From: Kiritimatiellia bacterium
GTDB taxonomy: Bacteria; Verrucomicrobiota; Kiritimatiellia; RFP12; UBA1067
Assembly (NCBI GenBank): GCA_017959645.1
Contig: JAGDAE010000216.1
Location: 1 to 12,738 of the forward strand
Direction: 5' to 3'
Length of the DNA stretch: 12,738 nucleotides
Part shown: positions 6,321-12,738 of the stretch, piece after piece
Layout: each line of letters starts with the position of its first letter
Numbering within the stretch: the stretch's first letter is position 1
Translations under genes and position numbers: made by a program
The notes under the pieces: generated by a model
Databases searched by the model: none
Told to the model about the DNA's origin: nothing
What the model saw: only the letters and a program-made list of their open reading frames with translations

Positions 6321-7550
6321 TCATTCGTAGCGCAGGCAGTCGATAGGATTCAGTCTCGACGCGCGATATGCCGGATAGAACCCGAAAAACATCCCCACAA
6401 ACGACGAGAAGAAAAAGGCGCCGACGGTTGAAGGTATCTGTATCAGTATCGGCCAGCCCTTCCACCAGCCGATGAACTCAGCTCCTCCTATTCCCAACGC
6501 CACCCCGAACGCGCCCCCGATAGTGGAAAGCACGACCGCTTCGAGAAGAAACTGAGCGAGGATGTTTCCCGGCGAGGCCCCTATCGCCATGCGCAGGCCG
6601 ATCTCGCGTATGCGCTCGGTAACCGACACGAGCATGATGTTCATGATGCCGATTCCGCCGACGAGCAGGGATATCGCGGCGACTGCGGTTAGCAGAACGG
6701 TCATCAGTCCGGTGACGGAGCCGATGGTGTTCATGATTTCGGTCGTGTCACGGGTCTCGAAATCGTCGTCCTGGTAGTCGGCGAGATGGTGGCGCTGGCG
6801 CAGAAGCGCGGCGATCTCGCGCTTGGCGATCTCCAGGTCGTCCATGGAGACGAGCGAGACGTTCATCATGTTTATGTTCCTGAACTTCGAACGCTGCAGA
6901 TACCTCTCGACGCTGGTGTACGGAGCCATGACAACGTCGTCCTGGTCCTGCCCCCAGTTGTTCGCCCCTTTTGGAGCGAGAAGACCGACGACCTTGAACG
7001 TCATGTTCTTCAGGCGTATCGTCCTGCCGACGGGGTTTTCGTCCTCGCCGAACAGATTCGCCCTGACGGTGGCGCCGACGACGCAGACGCGCGCGCAACG
7101 GCTCTGCTCGTCTTCGGTGAAGAAACGCCCTTCCGCGACCGCCCAGTTGCCGATCTGCAGGATGTCGGTCGAGACCCCCTGCACGTTGCCGCTCCAGTTC
7201 TTCGATGCGTACATCATCTGCACGGTCGCGCGCACCGAGGGGCTTACCCCCTGAACGAGATGGCCGAGTTCGCGCTTTACCGCCTCGGCGTCGCCGGCCG
7301 TCATTGTCTGGCCCTGGCCCATTCCGCCCGAAACCGGTCCCTGCACGCGGCGCTCCGGAAAGACCATGACAAGATTGTTGCCCATCGACGAAATCTCTCT
7401 TACCATCATCGTCTGGGCGCCCTGCCCGATGGCCATCACCGCGATCACGGCGGCGATGCCTACTATTATGCCGATGCAGGTCAGTATCGAGCGCGTCTTG
7501 TTTCTGGCGATCGCCCTCGCGGCGACCCTGAAGATCATCGCGAAGTTCAC
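6321..7550 (-). CDS. macB: MacB-type ABC transporter permease (409 aa)
   Basis: The membrane subunit of a MacB-like mechanotransmission ABC exporter. TM1 (about residues 21-42) is followed by a large periplasmic domain (about 43-275), then three C-terminal helices with the FtsX-type signature SVTERIREIGLRMAIGAS at about 309-326. This matches a MacB_PCD plus FtsX architecture and the usual ~400 residues. In E. coli MacB the ATPase is fused to the N terminus; here it is a separate gene just upstream. The start is GTG at 7548-7550, overlapping the ATPase stop as GTGA. A GGGAGG Shine-Dalgarno sequence (7558-7563) 7 bases away supports it over the in-frame ATG four codons on. The likely role is export of a drug, peptide or lipid through the TolC-like protein; the substrate is not predictable. 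Confidence 0.93.
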   Translation of the reverse strand: MNFAMIFRVAARAIARNKTRSILTCIGIIVGIAAVIAVMAIGQGAQTMMVREISSMGNNLVMVFPERRVQGPVSGGMGQGQTMTAGDAEAVKRELGHLVQGVSPSVRATVQMMYASKNWSGNVQGVSTDILQIGNWAVAEGRFFTEDEQSRCARVCVVGATVRANLFGEDENPVGRTIRLKNMTFKVVGLLAPKGANNWGQDQDDVVMAPYTSVERYLQRSKFRNINMMNVSLVSMDDLEIAKREIAALLRQRHHLADYQDDDFETRDTTEIMNTIGSVTGLMTVLLTAVAAISLLVGGIGIMNIMLVSVTERIREIGLRMAIGASPGNILAQFLLEAVVLSTIGGAFGVALGIGGAEFIGWWKGWPILIQIPSTVGAFFFSSFVGMFFGFYPAYRASRLNPIDCLRYE

Positions 7551-8293
7551 GCGAGCGCCTCCCTGACGAGACGCGCGACCTCGCCGACGGTCTTGCGCGC
7601 CGATCCGCACGAAGCGTCGTCGCGCATTATCCTGCCGTCGCGCATGACGACGTGGCGTTTCGCGTATGCGGCTATGTCGTCCTCGTGGGTCACCATGACG
7701 ATGGTTATGCCTTCGGACGAAAGTTCCGAGAACAGCTCCATTATCTCGACCGAGCTTTTGGTGTCGAGGTTGCCGGTCGGCTCGTCGGCGAACAGCACGG
7801 GCGGATTGTTCATCAGCGCGCGCGCGATCGCCACTCGCTGCTGCTGGCCGCCCGACAGCTGCGCCGGAGTGTGCGATTCGCGCCCCTTGAGTCCGACGCG
7901 CCCGAGAAGCTCCATCGCCCTCACGCGGCGTTCTTTCGCCCTGAGCCGCCCCATGTAGAGATCGGGAAGCTCGACGTTCTCGATGGCGCTCGTGCGCGCA
8001 AGCAGGTTGAAGCTCTGGAACACGAACCCCAGCTTGCGGTTGCGGATTTTCGCGAGTTCGGCGGCCGAACGCGCGGCCACTTCGGTTCCGTCCAGCCGGT
8101 AGGAGCCCTTCGTCGGGACGTCGAGGCAGCCAAGGATGTTGAGCATTGTCGACTTTCCCGATCCCGACGCGCCCATTATCGCCACGAATTCGCCTTCGTC
8201 GACCGCCAGCGACACTCCGTCGAGCGCGTGCACCGGCTCGCCGCCGATCGCGTAGATCTTGTACATGTCGCTGATTTCGATCAGATGGCTCAC
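7547..8293 (-). CDS. ABC transporter ATPase, MacB/LolD type (248 aa)
   Basis: The ATP-hydrolysing subunit that pairs with the downstream permease. Visible motifs: Walker A GASGSGKST (41-49), Q-loop Gln93 in FVFQSFNLL, signature LSGGQQQR (146-153), Walker B VLFADE (166-171) with EPTGNLD, and the H-loop His203 in VTHEDD. The FNLL and EPTGNLD boxes are typical of the MacB/LolD/FtsE group. The length is somewhat above the ~225-residue core because of a short C-terminal extension after about residue 225. The start is GTG at 8291-8293, overlapping the adaptor stop as GTGA. Its Shine-Dalgarno sequence is weak, so translation is probably coupled. An ATG at codon 10 is a less likely start because it would cut into the first strand. 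Confidence 0.95.
   Translation of the reverse strand: MSHLIEISDMYKIYAIGGEPVHALDGVSLAVDEGEFVAIMGASGSGKSTMLNILGCLDVPTKGSYRLDGTEVAARSAAELAKIRNRKLGFVFQSFNLLARTSAIENVELPDLYMGRLRAKERRVRAMELLGRVGLKGRESHTPAQLSGGQQQRVAIARALMNNPPVLFADEPTGNLDTKSSVEIMELFSELSSEGITIVMVTHEDDIAAYAKRHVVMRDGRIMRDDASCGSARKTVGEVARLVREALA
7558..7563 (-). promoter_or_regulatory. Ribosome binding site that sets the GTG start of the permease
   Basis: GGGAGG on the minus strand, 7 bases before the GTG at 7550. It lies inside the last codons of the ATPase gene and supports GTG over the downstream ATG. Confidence 0.7.
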
Positions 8294-9525
8294 TTCTTCG
8301 GTTCCGGCGCGGTCCCCTTGTTCTTGTTTCGCTGCGGGAATTTAGGCATGAAGGGATTGCTGGCACCCTTGTCCCCGTCCGCAACCGGCGCGGAGGTCGT
8401 CGCATAACCGACGACCGCCTCGCGTCCTTCGAGCGAATCCACGTTTTCGCAGACGATCTGGGTGAAGTTGTCGTCGCTCACTCCTTCTGAAACCGCGACC
8501 GCCTCCAGCGCGCCGGCGGCGTTGGCGAACCAGAGCTTGCGTCCGCGCGGAATCTCGCCCTCAACGCGGTCGCCTTCTCGCGGACGGAACCTAAATGCGG
8601 CCGACGCGACCGCGACTACGCCCTGCGCGCGCGCGGTTTCGATCGAGAGCGTCGCGGTCATGCCAGGAAAAAGCATCTCGTCCGGATTCTCCGCCTCGAT
8701 TATGACGGGATAGGTGACGACGTTGTTGGTCGTGGTCGCCGCAATGCGGACCTGGCGGACTTTTCCGGAGAACTTCCGTCTGTAGGCGTCGGCGGTGAAA
8801 CTCACGTTCTGGCCGACCTTGACGTCGCCGATGTCGGCTTCGGGCACGGTCGCCTCGACCCATACCGTCTTGAGATCCTCGGCGATCGTGAGAACCGGCA
8901 CCGCGTTCATCGACGAAACGACGGTCTCGCCCTCCTCGACTTTGCGGTCGATCACTATCCCATCGACGGGCGAACGTATGGTGCAGTAGTCGAGATTGGC
9001 CTTCGCCTGGTCCACCGCGGCCTGCGACTGCTCGACCGAAGCGACGGCGGCGGCGAGCAGGGCGGCGGCGGAATCGCGGCTCTCCTCGGCGGCGTCGAGA
9101 TCGGCAATGGGAGCCATCGCCTTCTCAGCCAGCGATCGTTTGCGCGAGAGAGTCTTTTCGGCAAGCTTCAGCGCCGCCTCGCGCACTTTGACATTTGCCT
9201 CGTTCGCGTGCAGCTGGGCTACCGCGCTCTTGTAGTTCGCCTCGTAGACCTGCGGATCGATCAGCGCGACGATCTGCCCGTTGGTGACGACGGAATTGTA
9301 GTCCGCCAGAAGCTTGACTATCTTTCCGTTCACCTGCGCTCCGACCGGTATGCCGTTAGGGGAATTGCGCGGGGTGACCGTACCGGTCGCTTCGACCGTT
9401 CGCACGATATCCATTCTTGCCACCGGCGCGGTGCGGTAGGCTGGCGTCTGGCGCCGGCCAAACTCTCCGGTGCCGTCGGCGCAACCGCACAGCAGCAATG
9501 CGAAAACCGCAGCCGTTTTTCTCAT
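8290..9525 (-). CDS. macA: MacA-like periplasmic adaptor lipoprotein (411 aa)
   Basis: The membrane-fusion (HlyD/RND adaptor) subunit that bridges the permease and the outer-membrane channel. The N terminus MRKTAAVFALLLCGC is a lipoprotein signal with a probable lipobox LCGC (Cys15). It is followed by a barrel-sandwich half (about 55-95, with GAQVNGKIVKLL and LIDPQVYEA), a long alanine-rich coiled-coil hairpin (about 97-185), the second half-motif CTIRSPVDGIVIDRKVEEGE, and a beta-barrel region. The C-terminal ~30 residues are Lys/Pro/Asn-rich and probably disordered. The ATG at 9523-9525 overlaps the stop of the TolC-like gene as ATGA, with GGAGGATG close upstream. E. coli MacA is anchored by a signal helix; here lipidation is predicted instead. 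Confidence 0.92.
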   Translation of the reverse strand: MRKTAAVFALLLCGCADGTGEFGRRQTPAYRTAPVARMDIVRTVEATGTVTPRNSPNGIPVGAQVNGKIVKLLADYNSVVTNGQIVALIDPQVYEANYKSAVAQLHANEANVKVREAALKLAEKTLSRKRSLAEKAMAPIADLDAAEESRDSAAALLAAAVASVEQSQAAVDQAKANLDYCTIRSPVDGIVIDRKVEEGETVVSSMNAVPVLTIAEDLKTVWVEATVPEADIGDVKVGQNVSFTADAYRRKFSGKVRQVRIAATTTNNVVTYPVIIEAENPDEMLFPGMTATLSIETARAQGVVAVASAAFRFRPREGDRVEGEIPRGRKLWFANAAGALEAVAVSEGVSDDNFTQIVCENVDSLEGREAVVGYATTSAPVADGDKGASNPFMPKFPQRNKNKGTAPEPKK

Positions 9526-11036
9526 CGTTCATCCTCCAAGACGGTTTCTTCCGCGAAAACCGGGCTCTGCCCCACGAGCGGGAAAATCGCCGCCTCCGCG
9601 CGTTGGCCCCGGTAGAAAGCGCTTATCCAGCCGCCGAGAGCGTCGACATAGCCGGTGACGGAATCGGCGAACTCGATGCGCGAGACGTCGCCGAGACCGT
9701 ACTGCCGCTCCACCGTACGCAGATTCTCGGCGGCCTGCCTGATGCTCGACGCGGCGCTTGCCATCGCCTCGCGGGCGTTGTCTCTCTCGGCTACGGCGAT
9801 CTCGATGTCGCGCATGATGTCGCGCTCGGTCTGCGCCAGCCCGCTGCCGGCGATCTGCATCGCGACCACCGCGCGCTCGAGCGCGAGCTGTTTGCGGCGG
9901 CCCAGAAACAGCGACTGCACGCCGTTCACCCCCCAGTTCCACAGCCAGACCGGATCGGTCCATCTCAACGAAACCGAGGCGTTCAGCGACGGCTTCAGAT
10001 CGGCCACGGCATAGTCGACATCGGCGATCGCGGCGCGCAATCTCGCGCGGCGCGTACAGATGGCTGGCGAATCGGCCATCGCCAGGGCGAACGCCGACGC
10101 GGCGTCGAAAGATGTGTCTGGGAAACCGCGCACGGCGGCCAGAAGAGGACTCTCCCGAGCGGCGAAAACGCCGTCGCGGCGATCAGGCGAACAATCGATG
10201 CCGAGCGAACGCATGAACTGGACGAAGGCTACGGCGACGTCGTTCGACGCCGCGACCGTGTTCTGCCGGGCGCGGGACAGATCCATCCGCGCGCGAAGGA
10301 CATCCAGCCCGATCGCCTCGCCGGCCTTCAAGCGATCCTCCGCCCTGCGAAGATGCTCGGCGTATTCAAACTCGTTCGTAAAAGCGACTTCGAGCAGCGA
10401 ATCTTTCTCCATCAGCGTGAAATACGCCGACGAAACCTCTTCGAACACGCTGTTGCGGACATCGGCCAGCTCAAGTTCGGCCGCGATCACGCGTTCGGCC
10501 TGCGCTTTGGCCGATGCGTCGTACCTCCCCCAATCCCACAGCAGCAGATCGAGCGAAAGGCCGGCCGACGCCCCTCCTCGTGTGTTCGCTTCGAGATTCT
10601 CGGGATGGCGCGCAGTTTCGGAACTCGCTTCGTAGCCGCCGGAAACCGACAAATGCGGCGCATGCCAGATGCCGCCGTCCGAAAGCACCGGAGCGTCGGC
10701 GGCAAGCTGCTTCAGCGCGAGTCTCGCATCCCTCGCCGCCAGTTCCGCAGCAACCGCCTCGGGCCGGTTGGTGACCGCGAAAGCCACGAGCTTCTCGAGA
10801 CCGAAACCGTTCACGTCGACGGCTGCGGATCCGACGGCGGAGGCTTCGCCCGACGCGGCGGCGGCCGAATCGCGCTGCGCCATCCGCGCCCGGTGCACGC
10901 CCTCGCATCCGCAAAAGGCGAACGCGCAGGCGGCCGCCAACGCCGGCAGGCAAGCCGCAAAACCGAATCTCCGCGGCGGCGAAATGCCGCCGCGGAGACT
11001 GCGGACGCGATATGCGCTATCCCCCCCTTCCTGCAT
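9522..11036 (-). CDS. TolC/OprM-like outer-membrane efflux lipoprotein (504 aa)
   Basis: The outer-membrane channel subunit. Two tandem outer-membrane efflux (OEP) repeats are visible as long alanine-rich helices (about 75-275 and 300-485), with beta-strand-like segments such as HLSVSGGY and LNASVSLRW. The length is typical. The N terminus has a hydrophobic stretch FAACLPALAAACAFAF and a Cys in FCGC (about residue 44), so it is likely a lipoprotein like OprM or CusC. The ATG at 11034-11036 overlaps the nifJ stop as TGATG; a GTG one codon earlier is also possible. The ~23-residue segment before the signal core is unusually long and is encoded across a perfect hairpin, so the true start may be lower. 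It is the first gene of a four-gene overlapping efflux operon. Confidence 0.88.
   Translation of the reverse strand: MQEGGDSAYRVRSLRGGISPPRRFGFAACLPALAAACAFAFCGCEGVHRARMAQRDSAAAASGEASAVGSAAVDVNGFGLEKLVAFAVTNRPEAVAAELAARDARLALKQLAADAPVLSDGGIWHAPHLSVSGGYEASSETARHPENLEANTRGGASAGLSLDLLLWDWGRYDASAKAQAERVIAAELELADVRNSVFEEVSSAYFTLMEKDSLLEVAFTNEFEYAEHLRRAEDRLKAGEAIGLDVLRARMDLSRARQNTVAASNDVAVAFVQFMRSLGIDCSPDRRDGVFAARESPLLAAVRGFPDTSFDAASAFALAMADSPAICTRRARLRAAIADVDYAVADLKPSLNASVSLRWTDPVWLWNWGVNGVQSLFLGRRKQLALERAVVAMQIAGSGLAQTERDIMRDIEIAVAERDNAREAMASAASSIRQAAENLRTVERQYGLGDVSRIEFADSVTGYVDALGGWISAFYRGQRAEAAIFPLVGQSPVFAEETVLEDER
10968..10998 (-). terminator. 13-bp perfect GC-rich hairpin inside the start of the TolC-like gene
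   Basis: On the minus strand the stem TCTCCGCGGCGGC pairs perfectly with GCCGCCGCGGAGA around the 5-base loop ATTTC. It starts 38 bases after the nifJ stop and is followed by TTCGGTTTTGCGG, a weak T-rich tail. It could be an intrinsic terminator or attenuator after nifJ, or simply an mRNA structure at the start of the efflux genes. The poor T-tract keeps confidence low. Confidence 0.45.
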
Positions 11037-11521
11037 CACATCTCGGAGAGCTTTTTGAGAAGAGCGTAGTTCTCCTTGAAGCCCTGTTCGGACTTCTCGA
11101 GCATGGCCATCGCCTTCTCCTCGCCGACCTTCTTGATCAGCTGCTTGAAGCGGTTCTCGCCGAGTTCCTTCGAGACCGCGTTCTTGGCGAACGAGACCGT
11201 GTCGGACTTGTCGGCCGAATCGAGCTTCACCTTGCCGGTCGCCGGGTTGTACGTCCAGAGCGGGAAGTGGACCGATTCCACCGCCGCCTTCTGGTGCGCA
11301 GGACCGGTCTTGGTGAGAAGTCCCTGCTCGATGCAGTGAGCGTACGCGATGATGATCGCAGGGCCGTTGTAGTTCTCGGCCTCGTTGAACGCCTTCACCG
11401 TCGCCGCCGGGTTCGTGCCCATCGACACGTACGCGACGTACACGTCCTTGTACTGCATCTGCATGAGGCCGAGGTTCTTCTTGGCCTGCACCTTGCCGCT
11501 CGCCGCGAACTTCGCGATCGC
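11036..11521 (-). pseudogene. nifJ: 3' fragment of nifJ (pyruvate:ferredoxin/flavodoxin oxidoreductase)
   Basis: The last ~160 residues of pyruvate:ferredoxin oxidoreductase, an iron-sulfur/thiamine-diphosphate enzyme that makes acetyl-CoA and reduced ferredoxin in anaerobes. Recognisable pieces are AIAKFAASGK, KKNLGLMQMQYKDVYVAYVSMG, GPAIIIAYAHCIEQGL and a C-terminal helix ending KKLSEM. These belong to the end of the ThDP-binding domain and the C-terminal domain of a ~1170-residue protein. Homology stops abruptly upstream of AIAKFAASGK: the frame then reads only seven unrelated codons before a TAG at 11543-11545. An internal GTG (11491) could make a 151-residue product, but it would be inactive. 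Either the gene was cut by a rearrangement or the assembly is joined wrongly here. Confidence 0.85.
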
Positions 11522-11569
11522 GCGGCCTACGCTACGCTTCGGCTATGTCGCCCTGCGGGCTCGATCAAT
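11522..11569. other. Junction segment between nifJ fragment and zinc-ribbon/TM2 gene
   Basis: This 48-base stretch belongs to neither neighbour. It contains a short repeat CTACGCTACGCTTCGGCTA, a small hairpin GCCC-TGC-GGGC, and is bracketed by GATCGCG (11516-11522) and CTCGATC (11560-11566), an imperfect inverted pair. It resembles a short palindromic intergenic element, but I cannot name it. Confidence 0.45.
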
Positions 11570-12016
11570 TCAGAACCAAGCGCGTTTACCCTTCACATAC
11601 ACCTCATTGAACTCCTCATCGGATTTTGCAAGGTAGATGATGCCCTCGATGATGCTGATCATGCTCAGCACAAAGCTCGGCACGCACATGAGCACACCGC
11701 CGACAATGTACACGACAAGCCTTATTATTGCCGAATTTGAATTCCCAAGATAGAATTCATGTGCACCAAACCCGCCAAGGAAAATCGCTAACAGCGCCGC
11801 AGTTGTCCTGCTTTTGGATGATTCTCCAGTCGCTCCGCTGACACCTTCACCCTGTCTCCTTACGGCATGACCGCATTTGACGCACACAACCTGTCCTGGA
11901 TTCAGTGCCGAGCCGCAGTGCCGACAGAACTTTTCACCTTTTAGTGGATCACATCCGCAGCCCATGCAGGCTACGGCGTTTCTATCTACTTCTTTTCCGC
12001 AATTTTTGCAGAACAT
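11570..12016 (-). CDS. Double zinc-ribbon plus TM2-domain membrane protein (148 aa)
   Basis: Two zinc ribbons are followed by a TM2 domain. Ribbon 1 uses Cys3, Cys6, Cys17 and Cys20 (FCKNCGKEV, ACMGCGC) and ribbon 2 uses Cys31, Cys34, Cys45 and Cys48 (FCRHCGSAL, VCVKCGH). A Gly/Ser linker (55-70) leads to the TM2 domain. There the box AIFLGGFGAHEFYLG (77-91) and the ending SDEEFNEVY (132-140) are diagnostic, with two helices. The function is unknown. The start is the ATG at 12016, not the one at 12022, because AGAGG lies 6 bases before the former and touches the latter. Codon and base composition look less GC-rich than the efflux genes. It is 98 bases downstream of the DUF2752 gene. Confidence 0.88.
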   Translation of the reverse strand: MFCKNCGKEVDRNAVACMGCGCDPLKGEKFCRHCGSALNPGQVVCVKCGHAVRRQGEGVSGATGESSKSRTTAALLAIFLGGFGAHEFYLGNSNSAIIRLVVYIVGGVLMCVPSFVLSMISIIEGIIYLAKSDEEFNEVYVKGKRAWF

Positions 12017-12022
12017 ATTCAT

Positions 12023-12027
12023 CCTCT
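12023..12027 (-). promoter_or_regulatory. Ribosome binding site deciding the zinc-ribbon/TM2 start
   Basis: AGAGG on the minus strand directly abuts the ATG at 12022 but is 6 bases from the ATG at 12016, so the latter is the likely start. Confidence 0.55.
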
Positions 12028-12114
12028 GTTTCGCAAGCCGCAAACCATTTAGATTCCTATGCCAGCAGCTGCGGCTCTTACACCCCGGCACGGACTTGAA
12101 TGCCCCATTGCCGA

Positions 12115-12540
12115 TTATAACGGCGCAAGTAGCATGAACGGCCAGCATGTAAGATTACGCAGAATCCAGAACAGCAAGCATGACGTCAGCAACAGATTGT
12201 CTATCGCCTTTAGAACGTCAATGCGTCTTGACGCGCACGCACACACCGCCAGAACAGGGACGGCCACGAACAGCAGAGAGTTCATCCGCACTGCCGCCAG
12301 ATAGTCTCCGTGCAGGCAGGCGTAAAGGCCCCTCGTCAATCCGCATCCCGGGCACCAAAGTCCCGTCAGCGAATGGAAAAGGCATTGGGGGTAAAAGCCC
12401 TCTTCTGCTGGGTCATGGCAATAGAGGTACGCCAGCGCACAGACAGTAGCTGTCGCAATCAGGCACGCAATCAAGCTCGACTTCATGCCTCGTTTCATGC
12501 GAGAATGCAAGGCGTATCCAATGCCTGTCAGTCTATACAT
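12115..12540 (-). CDS. DUF2752 small membrane protein (141 aa)
   Basis: A small integral membrane protein of the DUF2752 family, function unknown. Between two hydrophobic regions it carries the family signature: YPQCLFHSLTG (50-60), CPGCGLTRG (63-71) and LHGDYLAAVRMN (76-87). Helices are visible at about 21-40, 88-103 and 116-137. Cys63 and Cys66 in CPGC are invariant in the family and suggest metal or redox chemistry, but that is inference. The longest start (ATG 12538-12540) has no clear Shine-Dalgarno sequence; internal ATGs at 12498 and 12486 would give a more usual short cytoplasmic N terminus. It is 26 bases downstream of the partial gene at the edge. DUF2752 and TM2 genes are often neighbours. 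Confidence 0.85.
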   Translation of the reverse strand: MYRLTGIGYALHSRMKRGMKSSLIACLIATATVCALAYLYCHDPAEEGFYPQCLFHSLTGLWCPGCGLTRGLYACLHGDYLAAVRMNSLLFVAVPVLAVCACASRRIDVLKAIDNLLLTSCLLFWILRNLTCWPFMLLAPL

Positions 12541-12566
12541 CTCGACACGAATGCGCCTCTAAAAAA

Positions 12567-12738
12567 TCATTCCTCGTTCTCATCCTTGATGCGCTTCAGC
12601 ACGTCAGCGATGGACTTCTGTACAATTGTCTTGTTGTAAAAGTACATGCCAACGGGAACGGCCGCACCAATGACCCATGTAAATACACCAATGCCGAGGA
12701 GAACGAAGAAGATCATGGACGGCTTATATTCCGTCTCA
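12567..12738 (-). CDS. Partial small membrane protein, C-terminal 56 residues
   Basis: The 3' end of a gene entering from the right edge, open from the edge to a TGA at 12567-12569. The peptide contains one strong hydrophobic segment, MIFFVLLGIGVFTWVIGAA, followed by VPVGMYFYNKTIV and a charged helix ending KRIKDENEE. An internal ATG (MIFFV) could start a ~49-residue protein, but the in-frame ETEYKPS before it suggests a longer product such as a soluble domain plus one C-terminal helix. I do not recognise the family. Its same orientation and short spacing to DUF2752 suggest one operon. Confidence 0.6.
   Translation of the reverse strand, partial: ETEYKPSMIFFVLLGIGVFTWVIGAAVPVGMYFYNKTIVQKSIADVLKRIKDENEE

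Noticed and set aside
5846..6465. Two minus-strand open frames (5846-6247 and 6064-6465) with repeating CRQFGCQLPSV-like peptides
   Set aside because: The peptides are the 22-base array read in different frames. The period is not a multiple of three and the repeat lacks stops in these frames, so long frames arise for free; one also overlaps the permease gene.
9417..11069. 550-codon plus-strand open frame
   Set aside because: It is antisense to the TolC-like gene, whose protein has clear family features; the plus-strand product is Arg/Pro-rich with no recognisable motif, as expected for a shadow in GC-rich DNA.

Overview
Every gene I can support in this window is on the minus strand, so transcription runs from the right edge to the left. 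Coding regions are GC-rich and tightly packed, with many 1 to 11 base overlaps of stop and start codons. A lipoprotein adaptor plus an outer-membrane efflux factor show a diderm (Gram-negative-type) bacterium. Flp/TadE-type pilin-like genes, a pyruvate:ferredoxin oxidoreductase fragment, and the DUF2752 and zinc-ribbon/TM2 proteins suggest an anaerobic gut or sediment lineage, possibly of the Verrucomicrobiota/Kiritimatiellota group. That placement is an inference from gene content only.

Layout from right to left. (1) 11570-12738 is a small-membrane-protein cluster: a partial membrane protein, a DUF2752 protein, and a double zinc-ribbon plus TM2 protein. (2) At about 11522-11569 the sequence switches abruptly to the last ~160 codons of nifJ. 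Its 5' part is missing, so this is a rearrangement or an assembly join. (3) 6321-11036 is a four-gene tripartite efflux operon: TolC-like outer-membrane lipoprotein, MacA-like adaptor, ABC ATPase, MacB-type permease. The genes overlap as ATGA/GTGA, and the first overlaps the nifJ stop as TGATG. (4) 5407-6320 is a ~0.9 kb region without a convincing gene. It holds two unrelated tandem arrays that share a 22-base period, and a perfect TATAAT lies just outside one of them. (5) 2900-5376 is a two-gene operon (DUF2238/YjdF-like and DUF4153 membrane proteins) behind an extended -10 promoter. (6) 1-2816 is a run of pilus genes behind a second extended -10 promoter. Two Flp-like pilins, two TadE-like pseudopilins and one TadG-like protein all carry a [K/R]RGQ or RKGQ prepilin-type motif at the N terminus. 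A sixth, partial gene of unknown function runs off the left edge.

How the parts work together: the pilin-like cassette probably feeds a Tad/type IVb-type pilus or secretion fibre whose motor and peptidase genes lie outside the window. The efflux operon should form a complete inner-membrane to outer-membrane pump. The most unusual item is the pair of 22-base-period arrays between these regions. The most consequential caution is the truncated nifJ junction, which should be checked before reading synteny across it.
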